Assembly (NCBI GenBank): GCA_009792885.1 | Contig: WMCF01000007.1 | Span: forward strand, 3,946,500 to 4,010,499 | Source: Eremophila alpestris peregrina | Taxonomy: Eukaryota > Chordata > Aves > Passeriformes > Alaudidae | Direction: 5' to 3' | DNA: 64,000 nt | In this document: positions 1 through 10,800 of the stretch, in pieces | Layout: the number at the start of each line of letters is the position of its first letter | How positions within the stretch are numbered: the first letter of the stretch is position 1 | Translations under genes and position numbers: made by a program | Notes under the pieces: model-generated | Told to the model about the DNA's origin: nothing | The model's database searches: none | Seen by the model: the letters and a program-made list of their open reading frames with translations, nothing else

Positions 1-574
1 TATTATTATACTCCTCTGGTCTTTGTGTTCCCTTTCTCACTTAGCTCTTTCAGCCCTTTGAGATAAAACACTTTGTATACAAATTCCCCAAATAAGAGGT
101 AAATGCCTCTGCTCAAGATCAGGGTTCATGACAGTTCCTGCCAACCATTCCTCTGAAGGAGGAACAGAAACTGTCAGTGTAACCCTGTACTGAGTTCCTC
201 TGAAAAGTCTGTCCCAGTTGCTCCAGTGCCTCAGCCCTGCTTGTTGACTTAAGAACCAGCACAGCCCCAGGCTGCATCTGTGTGCCCAGCTTGGGCTTAT
301 TTTCAGTTTTGTCTTAAGGTTTGTAGCCTTGCTGTGCAGGGGCTTCTGGCATGCAGAAATAGCTGTAGCTCCATCTCAAATGCTGCTATATGGTCCTCAT
401 ACCCTCCCAGGAAAATGCAATCCTGAGAAGGGCTCTTTTGACTTCCATCATTACGTCTTTCTGCCCATATGAGGGAAAGCAGGAGGTGTTCTTTCCCTCA
501 ACTCTCAGAGATTTTTATTTTAAGCAATGGCACCAATATTGTTATACAGATATCTACCTCTGACTAACTGGTGA

Positions 575-597
575 CATCCTGGTGACTAACCAGGATG
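575..597. repeat. Short inverted repeat, 9-bp stem, 5-base loop
   Basis: CATCCTGGT at 575-583 is the exact reverse complement of ACCAGGATG at 589-597, with loop GACTA. No U tract follows and no gene is adjacent, so it is recorded only as a structure with no assigned role. Confidence 0.6.
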
Positions 598-3403
598 CTG
601 CAGAACTCTTTATTTTTCTGATTTTCCTGACTCCTATATCAAGAAACTTTTGGAATACAGAAGATCATAGAGCATAGTCATTTATTGTTTATTTTGTCTC
701 TAATGTAGTTAAGATTTTTAGACAGACTGTGGAAAGTAACTTTTATATTAACAATACATCCTGTTGTGATGGTAGATATGAGTGTTCTGTTCCCCTGACT
801 GATACAGAAATACACAAAATAATTTTTACTTGTCTCATTATTTTTTTTTTAGATGTGTGTTTTTGTTAGGGTTATTTTGCTGGCATTTTTGTTTGTTTTT
901 AATTTGATTCTAAAATGTAGGGTTAGTCAGTGATTTAAGGAGGCTTCTTTTAAATTTTAGTTTGTGAACTGTCTGACAGGCCATCTGTTTCTCACTCCCC
1001 CTTAGGAAGGCTGACTTGGGATGCATTCTTTCTAGTTTCTGTGCTTGAAGACAGACTTCTCATATTAAGAAGTGAGTTTCTAGATATGATGACCTGAAAT
1101 GTCCATGTATTAAGAGTCATCATTTTGACTAATGGCACACCATGGCTACAGATCATCCTAAGCACCTCTTCAAAGTGTCATTTTTCCAGCTCAGTTGATT
1201 TCTGACATATCTCACTTTATCAGCCATTGAAGTGGAAATTTCATCACTCTTTTATGCTTTCTTAGTATATGTTTGTAATAGGTTTTATGGGTGATTAGTT
1301 GTGCGAATTGTGAAGTTTTTTTGTGGACGGATTTTCTTAATTTTTGCATATTGTACCTAAGCTTTTAAATCTACTTATTAACATGTATCAGTTTAATTTT
1401 GCTTTGTTCTTGTGCTATTAAGAGGCTGTTAAATACTATACCTAGTGCAATTTGTAACTAATGCAATATTTACATTCATTTTATCTGGTCAACAATTACA
1501 GATACAAAGGAAATTATTATTAAATAAAAATAATGGCACTTCCAGACATGTGTCTATTGAACAGCTCTACTTAAATGCTATTTTCAGCAACTGTTGTCAA
1601 TGCTGAGAATAGGCACTGTCTTAGCTCCCAGCCTGTAAAATCCTCTGCTCTTATTCCAGAGAGAAGTTCAAGCCAGCTTCTTCTACCAGAAACCTTACAG
1701 AATTCTTGTACTGCTTGTGTTTATGTAGAATCATGAAAGCAGATTTGGTCCCTGTCTAGGCGAGTGTTCAGACTGTGCTTTCACCTAGGAGTCAAGGTGG
1801 AAGGATCAATGACTCTTCATTTGTAATAGTGGTTATTTATAACAAAAATAACTATAGTTGAATAATAATGTCGATCTCTGCAGCTGGGAATACTGTGAAT
1901 CTTTGGAATGCCTAAGTTTTCAGATTTAGGTGTTGGGAGGGAAGTTTTTGATATGTAATGTGCAAGTTCCTTCCCTCTCTCAGTTTTGCTGGCGTCAGGG
2001 AGGGAGGAAGGGCTCTGCTCCAACAGCATGCTGCTTCCCTTGCCACTGCTTCTCCTTCAGACTGAGGAGAGATCTCCTTTGTGCTTCCTTGTACTTCAAA
2101 CTCTCTTACTGTTCCCCTGTAACAGAGAAATATACAAATTTTGTCTTTCCATTTTTGAACGTTTTCTATTCCAGCTCTGTGTATATTAATGACTCTTCTT
2201 ATTCTTAGAAACTAATTCCAGTTTTGCTTTGTATGGTTGGAGATGTCTAAAATGGATATAGATGTGGAAAGAGACTACAGTAGATCCATAAATCAACCCA
2301 AGCAATGACATCATCTTTTCTATACAATTATCTTGTCATTTTGGCAACAAACATATCTTATTTTTTACCTGTTTACTATTTCAAGCTTCTGTAGATTTTT
2401 AGATATCAAACGATACAAAATACTGAGGTATCTTTAGACTTCTTAGTCAGGTACCTTGATGTTCATTGAGTCATGTTTAATGCTGGGAGAAGTTTCTCCA
2501 AGTGAGAGGTGGGGAGGGAGCACTGTGTACCTTAGGCACGATTGCCATCCTGCTGCCAAACTGCAACAACCTTTGAGGAACTCAGGGTTCAGGGTGTTGA
2601 ATGAAATGCAGTAATTTTCCATAACGTTTTAAATGCCTGCAGGCATGCTAAAGTTGTACCTGGGTGTTTTGGATAACACTGTAGCATGACTTTAATGCCT
2701 TTTTTACATCTTACCAATTAAAGCATGTCTGCAGTACTTCTATGTGTTGCAGTGTAGAACTTAAGTATCGAGAGTTTTCTATTGAAAACATGTTAAATAG
2801 CTGTGATTTGCTTGGTTGTTTTTTTTTTTTTCTTTTTCACTACATAGACTTTATTTCATGTTGCAATAGATGACTAAGAGAAACTGATGAAAGGCTGTCC
2901 TGGTAAATTTTAAATGCAGTGTAAAACTTCTAACAGACGTCAGTCATTGAAGCTCCTGTGGTAGCTTTGACACTCGTGTGTGAACATGCCTTGTGCTAGT
3001 TTTAATGTTTACACTTGGTGTCTCTACAACACTTAAAGTAAAAGAAGTAGTTTTGATTGTTTTTTGTATTATATATTCATTGCACATAACTTATCTGACT
3101 TGGTAATTAAATATTGTGCTAAAGGTATTAATGATGGCAGAGGTCTGCAATGTAGCTGGACACATAAGGGAATGGGCTCTTTGATCCCAATGACCTGATC
3201 ACAATAAAGATTTCTTCTCTGCTTCTTCTTCTTTTCTTCTAAATAAAGTTGAAAGAAATATTTAAGTGTTAATTTTAAAACGGGCATCTCCTCTTTAAGG
3301 TTTCAATCTGTTTTTAAAATTTGGAGTGAGGCTGGGAAAGCAGATTCTGAGTGTGCAGTCAGCTAAGCCTGCAGAGGAATGGGCTGAGCGTGACTGTATG
3401 AGA

Positions 3404-3417
3404 GCTGACATGTCAGC
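3404..3417. repeat. Perfect 14-bp palindrome with TGAC half-sites
   Basis: GCTGACATGTCAGC reads the same on both strands. It carries inverted TGAC half-sites of the kind used by bZIP (MAF/AP-1) and TALE homeodomain (MEIS/TGIF) factors, although the spacing matches neither canonical dimer site exactly. It lies in a locally less AT-rich patch (about 3340-3500) 3.2 kb upstream of the TENM3 start exon. Binding is not shown by the sequence. Confidence 0.5.
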
Positions 3418-6400
3418 CTGCTGAGCAGTGAACTCCCTCCTGTGTGATTCAGCCAGGAGCCCCCAACACTGCAGAGATCACTGAAGAGAGGTCATGGGAG
3501 ATCCCAATGCTCAGTGACACACATGAGCATCCTCAGTTCATTATACTTTCAAAAGTATTACACAGAAACTTGAAGTAGTGGCACACACCAGTGAAATATT
3601 ATTTTTTATTTTCTGCGGGCCATGCAGCTGTTAGCGCTGCAATTTAACACATGCAGCAGTGTATAGCACAGCTGAACTGACACCCTTTTGTGACTGTGTT
3701 AGTAGTTCAATAGCTTTGCAAATATAGCTCTAGGAAAATTACTTCATTTAGTTGGGATGAAGCAACCTGATAGACCATAAATATTGACACGGGCAAAAAT
3801 TCCTTGCAGATGAAGGCAAGTGTTTTATAATACATCACAAAATAAATTTAATTCTCTTTGGTTTAAGATTTTAATCTGATTTTGTAAATTAGTTGCTGGG
3901 CATTTGGCTATCCCTGCCAAGGCCCTGAGATGCAGCTTTAATATTATAGGAAACACCAGAGAAGAAAAAGAGGAAATATGATCAAATTTGTGCAGCGGTG
4001 GTTCATTTAAATCTGCGAAGATTTGAATGGGAAATCTTGTTAGTATTTTACTAGTGATCTGTCAAAAAAGGGGCTGTGTAGATGCAGTAAATGACAGTTG
4101 GGTTTTTATTAAAATAGTTTCCTCAATAATTGAAAATATTTCTCTCATTTGGGTGTGAAAAGTGTTTTCTAGGGAAAAAGAAGAGGTGATTACTAATGGG
4201 ACAAGTAAAGCTCTGGTAAAGCCACCTGCAAGTCTCCTTTTGTTTGACTTGTCACTGCTGACTTACCCTACTTAAACGTTAATTTTGATATTTGTTTCTG
4301 TGTTCTGCAAATATGTTTGTGTTCTTCCTTTCTGCTTGTTGTCTAATCAGAGTAAAGAATATTCATTTATAGACAGCTTGTAAGACAGCTTTTATTCTGT
4401 CTTCTTTTAGATATGTGTATAAATTCACTGATTAAATAAATTCAAAGGCGCAAACCTGAGGATGTTAAGTGTTTCCTAAGACTTGCTGAGAGATATTATT
4501 AATTTTTAAAGTTAAAGGCTACTGAAAGTAAACAGGAGTTTTGTATAGTGCCAGATTCAAAAAGATCATATTCTTAAAACCTGAAAGGTTTATTTTGTTG
4601 TTTGATTTTTTTTTTTTTTCAAAAGTGCCCATAAATAATCCAGTGGTCCTCATTATTCTGGCAGGATAATCACTGCTGAAGTGTCTCCATAAAGCAGTGC
4701 TGTTAAACAGATTGTATTTTTTTAACCTTTTCATTCTTTGCCTGGAGAGGCAATAGATAACCCTGAGAAATGCTTTTTGACATTTTATTGAATTCATTGA
4801 CTTCCGTGGGAAGCAGATCAGTACTTCATGCTACAGCATACATTAAATCTTTGAGGATTTTAGCTTGGTATAGTAACAATGTATCATGCAAATAACAATT
4901 TGGGTGGCTGGGTTGGCTTTTGTTGTGCTTTTTGTTTGTTTTTTGTTTTTTAACAAATAAAGGATTTTGGAAACTTGGATAAAAATAAAAACTGTTTTTT
5001 CTTTGATGGTGAATAGTCATGCTGGTGAATAGTGTGTGTCAGTTTTCCCATGGTGCAGTGTAGAGACACCAGGAATTAGTGGCCCTTTAAAGTCTTGACA
5101 TGCCTAGATGAAAGGGGAGATAGGCTTTTCACTGCAAAGGAATTCCCATGTGTATTTGTTAGTAATTATTCTTAAAAAACACAATTCAATTTAGTATTAA
5201 TAAAACACAGAGTTTATAATATGTCTAGTAAACTGATTTTTCCTGGAAAGTACTTGCATTTATTAGTAAATCAAATGTTTTAAAATCTGAGAGTTTCATA
5301 CAGGCTGAAAAGATGTGCTACCTGGGCATGTAGACATCTAAACAGTCATAAACTTAATAAACTGTTGTGTTATATTTTTTTTTAATAATGTAAAAATTTC
5401 ACTTAACCACTTAAAATTTGAAAGTATCAAAGTAGAAGGTTGTTTCCTTAAATGGAAGGCTTTGGAGCTTTTTCCTTGAGTCTAAACTGAGCTGCACATA
5501 GGCCAAGAAATGCAAAATCCCTTTTGGAAAATTGCAAAACAGAATGACAAAGGACTGGCTCTAGTTCACAAACTTCAATTATGGCTCTTTAGTAAATTAA
5601 ATACTCTCTAAAATTATTTTAAGGCGTGACAACTAATTAGTTTGACATTAAGTCTTAAATAAGTGCAGAGTTATAAAGCAACGTTATTTTTGCTGAAAAG
5701 AGTGCAAATGGAGTTTGCTGTTGCTCTGTGATATGTGTATGCTTTCTCAGCTGTTTAAAGATAAAAATTGTATTCTTCACTTTATTTTAGCATTTCTCTT
5801 TAAAAAATAAAAGCAAAATCTCCAGGCTTTCTTTCTGTCAGAAATGTAGATATTTTGGTTGAGGTTGCAGGACCCAAGAAATGAAACCAAAATGTTTTGT
5901 TTCGAAAACTGAGAAGTCTTGTTTTGAAAATACGTGAATGAAATATTAAAGCAAAATAAATAGTAATAGAAATATGATTCTTACTGCAATATTCCTTAAA
6001 AACTTGAGGGGAAGAAAAGCTATTTCTGACTGTCATTTACAAATCAAATATTTTCTTGCCTTCTGGCACAACTTGCATAGAATATACTGGCTTGGATAAA
6101 CCTTTCTGCTCATCACCTGTGTTTTTATGGCTTGCAGTGAAAATATGTGTACGTGTTCTCTGTTAAGAATAATTTTCTTAGAATAGAAATTAAAATAAAA
6201 ACTATAGAAGTCTAAAAGTATACAAATAGTATAAAACCCCAAACATTAAACCCACAAGATTCCAACAAGCAGAAGAAAGGCGGATTTACCATTAAAGCAT
6301 GCAGGCTTCTCAGGAAAAGAAAAAATGGACCTTAGGCAACTAACATATTCCTAAGGCTGAAAAAGTACTATTTTTCCAATCCATTCTCTGCTCCAATCAC

Positions 6401-6635
6401 TCTCTGCTTTTGATCTTTTAATCTGCTGTATAGAAATGAGTAGTATTGTGTTGATGTTTTTCACAAGAATTGTTTTGCTAATGATTTAGATCAGGGTAGC
6501 TCGTGCATGGAGCTCTGGCAATTCTTACAGAAGTGCTTCTCACCCATTGCTGAGCGGACCTTCCCTTCTTCCTCTCTGTTCCAGACAGTTAGGGATCAAT
6601 TACAGCCATTTAGAGATCATTGTAACACATTAATG

Positions 6636-6659
6636 GTTGTCTTTCTAATTCTATTGTAG
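6636..6659 (+). other. TENM3: 3' splice site of the TENM3 start exon
   Basis: A pyrimidine-rich tract (ttgtctttctaattctattg) ends in TAG at 6657-6659, and ctaat at about 6645-6649 could serve as branch point. The next in-sequence AGs (6669-6670 and 6679-6680) could act as alternative acceptors; using the second would remove two upstream start-stop pairs from the leader. Confidence 0.8.
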
Positions 6660-6663
6660 GTGA

Positions 6664-6669
6664 ATGTAA
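6664..6669 (+). promoter_or_regulatory. Start-stop upstream ORF 1 (ATG TAA)
   Basis: The AUG is followed directly by UAA, five bases into the predicted exon. Context is weak, with T at -3 and T at +4. It is present in the mRNA only if the 6659 acceptor is used. Confidence 0.45.
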
Positions 6670-6674
6670 GCTGA

Positions 6675-6680
6675 ATGTAG
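6675..6680 (+). promoter_or_regulatory. Start-stop upstream ORF 2 (ATG TAG)
   Basis: This is a second AUG followed directly by a stop, eleven bases after the first and in a similar local sequence (gaatgta both times), which suggests a small local duplication. Context is weak, with T at -3. Confidence 0.45.
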
Positions 6681-6706
6681 AGAAGACTTCCAAACGAGCC
6701 GGACTG

Positions 6707-6727
6707 ATGTGCGCAGAGAAGGAATGA
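6707..6727 (+). promoter_or_regulatory. Upstream ORF 3, six codons
   Basis: The frame ATG TGC GCA GAG AAG GAA TGA ends four bases before the main start codon, a spacing that would allow only inefficient re-initiation. Context is weak, with C at -3 and T at +4. Confidence 0.45.
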
Positions 6728-6750
6728 AGTATGGATGTGAAGGAACGTAG
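6724..6750 (+). promoter_or_regulatory. Upstream ORF 4, eight codons, overlapping the TENM3 start
   Basis: The AUG at 6724 has G at -3 and A at +4, a moderate context. Its frame runs through the main AUG at 6731 and stops at 6748-6750, so ribosomes that start here bypass the teneurin frame. The main AUG has A at -3 and G at +4 and should still be the strongest start. Confidence 0.45.
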
Positions 6751-6962
6751 GCCCTATTGCTCCCTGACAAAGAGCAGACGGGACAAGGAGCGCCGCTATA
6801 CAAACTCTTCTGCAGAAAATGAGGAGTGCAGAGTGCCTACTCAGAAGTCTTACAGCTCCAGTGAAACCTTGAAAGCTTTTGATCATGATTCCTCTAGGTT
6901 GCTGTATGGAAACCGGGTAAAAGATTTGGTCCACAGAGAAGCAGATGAGTATTCCAGACAAG
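6731..6962 (+). CDS. TENM3: Teneurin-3, first coding exon (cytoplasmic N-terminus, residues 1-77 plus one base)
   Basis: Teneurin-3 is a type II transmembrane cell-adhesion protein of about 2,700 residues that acts as dimers at synapses and guides neuronal partner choice, notably in visual circuits, through latrophilin and homophilic contacts. This exon encodes the start of the intracellular Ten_N domain. It begins MDVKERRPYCSLTKSRR and carries the family hallmark QKSYSSSETLKAFDHDSS at about residues 42-59, followed by LLYGNRVKDLVHREADEY. This matches my recollection of vertebrate TENM3 and is clearly distinct from TENM2 (MDVKDRRHRSLTRGR) and TENM4 (MDVKERKPYRSLTRRR). A basic cluster KSRRDKERR at residues 14-22 could serve in nuclear targeting of the released intracellular domain. 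The start was chosen for family agreement and strong context (A at -3, G at +4). The exon ends after the first base of codon 78 at AAG|gtaggc, and joins 21894 to restore a Gly codon. The gene is partial, since later exons lie beyond the window. Confidence 0.97.
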
Positions 6963-6968
6963 GTAGGC
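6963..6968 (+). other. TENM3: 5' splice site of the start exon (gtaggc)
   Basis: CAAG|gtaggc departs from the gtaagt consensus at +4 and +6, so it is a weaker donor than that of the next exon. Reading through adds five residues and then a stop at 6977-6979, so unspliced RNA cannot continue the protein. A competing donor-like CGG|gtaaaa lies at 6917 inside the coding exon, but its use would break the frame. Confidence 0.85.
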
Positions 6969-7696
6969 AAGATGTTTGAATTCGCAGTGTATCATTCATT
7001 AGTTGCAAGGCATTCTTGCTGCAGGAAGACTGTTATTTTACCAGTTTCATCAGTTTTGGTAATACTCTTCACACATAGTACACTTCCCTTGTATCTCCCT
7101 ACATGTTTCACAAAGATGGGGAAGCATTGTTTGCCATCTTTGGAATAAATAAGATACGATGCACAGGAAGTAAATGGCCTGTGTTGGGCAGTGGGTCAGT
7201 GACAATATTGCAGAGCCAAGTGTGAAGCATTCAGGCCTTACAATTTAAAAATAGACCCCCAATTATTTGGCACTTTAATAGGTTGCCCAAAAGCTTGCCA
7301 TTCCAGTATATCTAAAAATGTAAATAGTTAAAAAATTTGAAAACAGATAAATACAAGAAGGCCAAGCCCTACAAATAGATTTTTGGAAACACAGTATGTA
7401 TGGATGAGCATACAAACAATTCATTAGCTCAGTGCTTTTATATTTTAGCTTACAAGAGCAGTAACAGAGCACTATTCAGTGAGTAAGGTACATTAGTTCA
7501 CAGTTTGTGCATTTGGGTGTGTTGGATGATTTTTAGTGGCTATCACTGATATATAACCAGATGGTAATAGGTTGCTGAAGCTCACTGTTTAGTTTTTGAG
7601 TTCAGGACTGTAGTGACATGAGAAGTCTAAATATACATCAAGATGCTCAAAACTTGACTGAATATGGTTCTCTTGCACCTTAATGTAGCTGACAGT

Positions 7697-7766
7697 GCTT
7701 GAGCAGGGTGTTTGGACTAGATGATCTCAAGAGGTCCCTTTAGATCAATCTGAGTGATTGAACTTT
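7697..7766 (+). mobile_element. CR1 LINE 3'-end fragment, sense orientation
   Basis: The text gagcagggtgtttggactag followed by atgatctcaagaggtccctt is the usual bird CR1 tail (gagcaggggttggactagatgatct then cagaggtcccttccaac). It is decayed, and the terminal ATTCTRTG units are reduced to gagtgattg. It is a short 5'-truncated copy with no coding capacity. Confidence 0.75.
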
Positions 7767-9232
7767 GCTCCAACTAGGGTTCAGCCCTCAGGCATCCCTT
7801 TTGGGTTCAAAACTGTAGTGTCTGGAATTGATACTTCTACATTTCCACAACTAAGCTATTTAATGTAAAGAGAAAAAAAAAATGTTATGAAATGTCTAGA
7901 GTACTGCAGCCCAGTTATCTAAAAGGATAAAGCTAGGCCAAGCTGTGTGAACCTATGACTCAGTTTTCGGTTTAAAGGTATCTCCTATTTTATGAGGAAA
8001 CAAAAGTAGATTTAGAAATCTTACTCCTAGTGAGACAGTACTTATAATTTTAGAATATCTAAATAATCTTCTCCATTGATGTTTTTTCTCTGTTCCATTT
8101 AGAATAACTTTACATTAAAATTAGAGCTGGGCAGATGGTGTTGACTTCTTTGCCTACTAATGTTTGCAAGGGAAATAAAAATATTTCTCTTATGCACATG
8201 TGACTGAGGCTTGCTGCTGTTCTACTCTACTTTCTGCTGTTTATTTTTTTGTTTCTGTGATGTGTTGAAACTTCAGGTTATCACTGTTTTCTAGTTTTGA
8301 AGTCATTAGTTGCCTTGACATCATTACTTCAATGAGATAAATTCAAGAGGAAAGTTTTCTAGGACCTGTACTGTAGGCACTGTCTTAGTACTAGGGATGA
8401 AATTACATCAGAACAGGCACCATTTTTTGAATGAATTCATAAACTATTGCCTGACTAGAATATTATTATTTTTAAAATAGCAATTGCAAACTGGAAGAAG
8501 TTATGTGGTCTGGCATGTCACATAGGATGATGCACTGGGGCTTCATTTTTATTCCTTTTCACTTTCTCCAGAAAAGCACGCAGTATTTAGCTAATACCTA
8601 TTGCCCAATATGCAATAAATTGCATGTCTATAGGCCTAAAATGGCAGTCTAGGATGGATAATACCCTCTTCACCGTTCAGGGGTCTCAGCACTGTCTTCT
8701 GTGCTCATTTAATTTCCCTCATTATCTTTTCAATTCTTTTTGTGTGGCTTATTGGCTTCCTATACTACAGACTGCTTTGGCCCCTTTGGGGACTACCTGC
8801 AGGTTTGATGGGGTCAGGTAATAGAGGGCTTGTTTTAGGTAGTGTATTCCTTTGATTCATCTTTGATACAGCTTCTGCCATTGGAAGTATTTTGTGGAAA
8901 AGATCCTTAAGGTCAGAGGTTTTAAAATAATATATAAAAGATGCTTCCCTGCGGATTATTATTTCCCCTCTGCCTAGAAATAGTATGAGGTATGTGGCTT
9001 TCTTGACAGTGTAATTGACAGCCTCTTAATTCAACAAGAAATTATTCTGTAAATAAAAAAGGCAACCTTTAATAAATACTTTTAATTGGGAATGAATTTA
9101 AAAAATTACTCGTGACCAGTGTTTCACTTTCTACCCTGTGTAAAAAACAATATGAAATTTCCAGTGCCAGCTGGGAAGTTACTGGAGCAGTTATGCAAGA
9201 TTCTCAAGTGTCTCAAATGTGGAGGAATTAAA

Positions 9233-9840
9233 ATCATGAAATCATAGACTCTTCTGAGTTGGAAGAGACCCATCAGGATTACTGAGTTCAACTCCTGGCC
9301 TTGTGGAGGACACCCCAAGAGTCACACTGTGTGCTTGAGAGCTCTGTCAGGTTGGCGCTGTGACCTCTTCCCTGGGGAGCTGTTCCATCCTCTTCTTCTT
9401 CCACCCTCTGGGTGAAGAACCTTTTCTTAATACCCAACCTCAACCCCCCTGACACAGCATCAGGCATTCCCTCTGGTCCTGTCACTGGGCATCACAAAAA
9501 GATCAGTGCCTGCCCCTCCTCTTCCCTTCATGAGGAAACTGCAGAGTGCACAGAGTTCTCCCCTCAGCCTCCTCCAGGCTGAACAGACCAAGTGATCTCA
9601 GCCACTCCTCACATGGCTTCCCCTCAAGGCCCTCCAACATCCTCATGCCCTCCTCTGGATGCTCTTTAACAGTTTAATGTCTTCCTTACATTGTGGCACC
9701 CAAACTGCCCCCAGCACTCGAGGTGAGGCTGCCCCAGTGCAGAGCAGAGCAGACAATCCCCTCCCTTGCCTGGCTGGTGATGCTGTGCCTGATGAAGGAC
9801 ATGGTTGACCCTCCTGGCTGCCAGGGCCCTGCTGACTTAT
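9233..9840 (-). mobile_element. CR1 LINE, 5'-truncated 3' portion
   Basis: On the minus strand the segment runs from near AATATAAGTCAGCAGGGCCC (9840 side) through the CR1 3' region to the tail GTTGAACTCAGTAATCCTGA and TCTCTTCCAACTCAGAAGAG, ending in degenerate CTATGATT at about 9236-9245. Internal landmarks include GGGAAGCCATGTGAGGAGTG, CAGCCTGGAGGAGGCTGAGG, AGGTTCTTCACCCAGAGGGT and GTGACTCTTGGGGTGTCCTC, all standard in bird CR1 copies. About 600 bp remain, lacking the endonuclease and most of the reverse transcriptase. It is the best preserved repeat in the window and so probably the youngest insertion. Open frames on either strand here are chance products of the element. Confidence 0.93.
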
Positions 9841-10634
9841 ATTTAAAATGTCAGTATGTTTTTTATGCCTGGTATTTTAGGGTAAGTCCCTGGAAAGCTT
9901 TCTGCTTTCAGTGAGTCAGAACTTTCCTGTCTCTTCTTCCTGAGTTGTTCCATGGTTTTGTGGTTTGTCTTTCCCAAAATCCAGTGGTAGGAATTCAGAA
10001 AGGGATACTGCTGTTGGAGATAGGTGTGCTTTATTAACATATTTGTCATTATAATTCTCAAAACAGCATTTAAAACATATTGTAAAGTTAAACTGTAAAA
10101 TTTAAACATAAAAGTATTATATAACTGGAGACTCTCTTGTTACTTTTGGAACCCAACTGACAGGACTAGAAGAGCAAGTAAGCTGTTTTAGGAAATTGGA
10201 ACTACATCTAGGCAACATGCTTTCAGTTAACATCCATGAGAGATAAGACCTAGTGCAGTCTCCTCTTTTCAAGCCCCTTCACCTGTTGCAAATCTGGTTT
10301 TGTTTTAAAAATTTTAGATGAGGATCATTTAGCCTATTATTTTTAGTAATTTTTAATTAGTTACTAATTTTCTCTTTGTTTATAAACCCCATAGGAGAGC
10401 CATGTAAGTGAAGGCCATGAGCCTTTTTTCTTAGAAGTAGTTTCAAGGAAGACTCTCAGTTTTGTATTAATCTTTGAGAAAGTACCTAGTCTCATGCTTG
10501 ACAGTGGCTGAAGCTCCATGAAAGACTGTTTACTTTAAAGGTGTGATGATGTGATAGTCTCCTGTTTATTTGTTGGGGAAGAAGATGACACCTGTTTTCA
10601 TATACTTTGAAGTATCCAGCTATATAGAGCAGCC

Positions 10635-10676
10635 TGATTTAAATGTGCTTCTCAGCTTGATTTAAATGTGCTTCTC
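10635..10676 (+). repeat. Tandem duplication, 19-bp perfect copies, period 23
   Basis: TGATTTAAATGTGCTTCTC occurs at 10635-10653 and again at 10658-10676 with no mismatch. It looks like a small recent local duplication with no evident role. Confidence 0.8.
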
Positions 10677-10724
10677 TAATTGAATTCAGCAACTTAAATG
10701 CTTGTAATTAGACAGGGGCCACTG

Positions 10725-10800
10725 ATGAGGGGTTGAGAAACTAGATGATTTTTAAGGTTCCTTCCAAGCCAAATCGTTCTGTGACTGATTCTGTGATTGT
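10725..10800 (+). mobile_element. CR1 LINE 3'-end fragment, sense orientation
   Basis: The text gatgaggggttgagaaacta, then gatgatttttaaggttcctt and ccaagccaaatcgttctgtg, ending gactgattctgtgattgtg, follows the bird CR1 tail, including the terminal ATTCTGTG units at about 10777-10797. Only the last 75 bases or so are recognisable. Confidence 0.82.

Larger units (their letters stand above)
1..6659 (+). other. TENM3: Non-coding DNA upstream of the TENM3 start exon, probably intron
   Basis: No protein-coding exon, RNA gene or recognisable transposon was found here. The stretch is AT-rich and CpG-poor and shows no CpG-island promoter. Because the exon that follows begins at a convincing 3' splice site, this DNA is most likely intron following an untranslated first exon outside the window, rather than promoter-proximal sequence; that is inference. 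Open frames are all under 100 codons and unrecognised. Small structures include a hairpin near 575-597, a 14-bp palindrome at 3404-3417 and T/G-rich simple sequence around 4918-4952. An undetected short untranslated exon cannot be excluded. Confidence 0.7.
6660..6730 (+). promoter_or_regulatory. TENM3: TENM3 5' leader within the start exon, with four upstream AUGs
   Basis: These 71 bases lie between the predicted acceptor and the start codon. They contain AUGs at 6664, 6675, 6707 and 6724. The first two are immediately followed by stop codons (ATG TAA at 6664-6669 and ATG TAG at 6675-6680). The third opens six codons and stops at 6725-6727. The fourth opens eight codons and stops at 6748-6750, overlapping the main start in another frame. 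The first three have T, T and C at -3 and so weak context; the fourth has G at -3. Such leaders commonly reduce or gate translation of the main frame, which is a family-independent expectation, not something shown here. Confidence 0.6.

Noticed and set aside
7697..7766. Considered as an exon-associated regulatory motif because of its closeness to the start exon
   Set aside because: The sequence is explained by a CR1 3' end.
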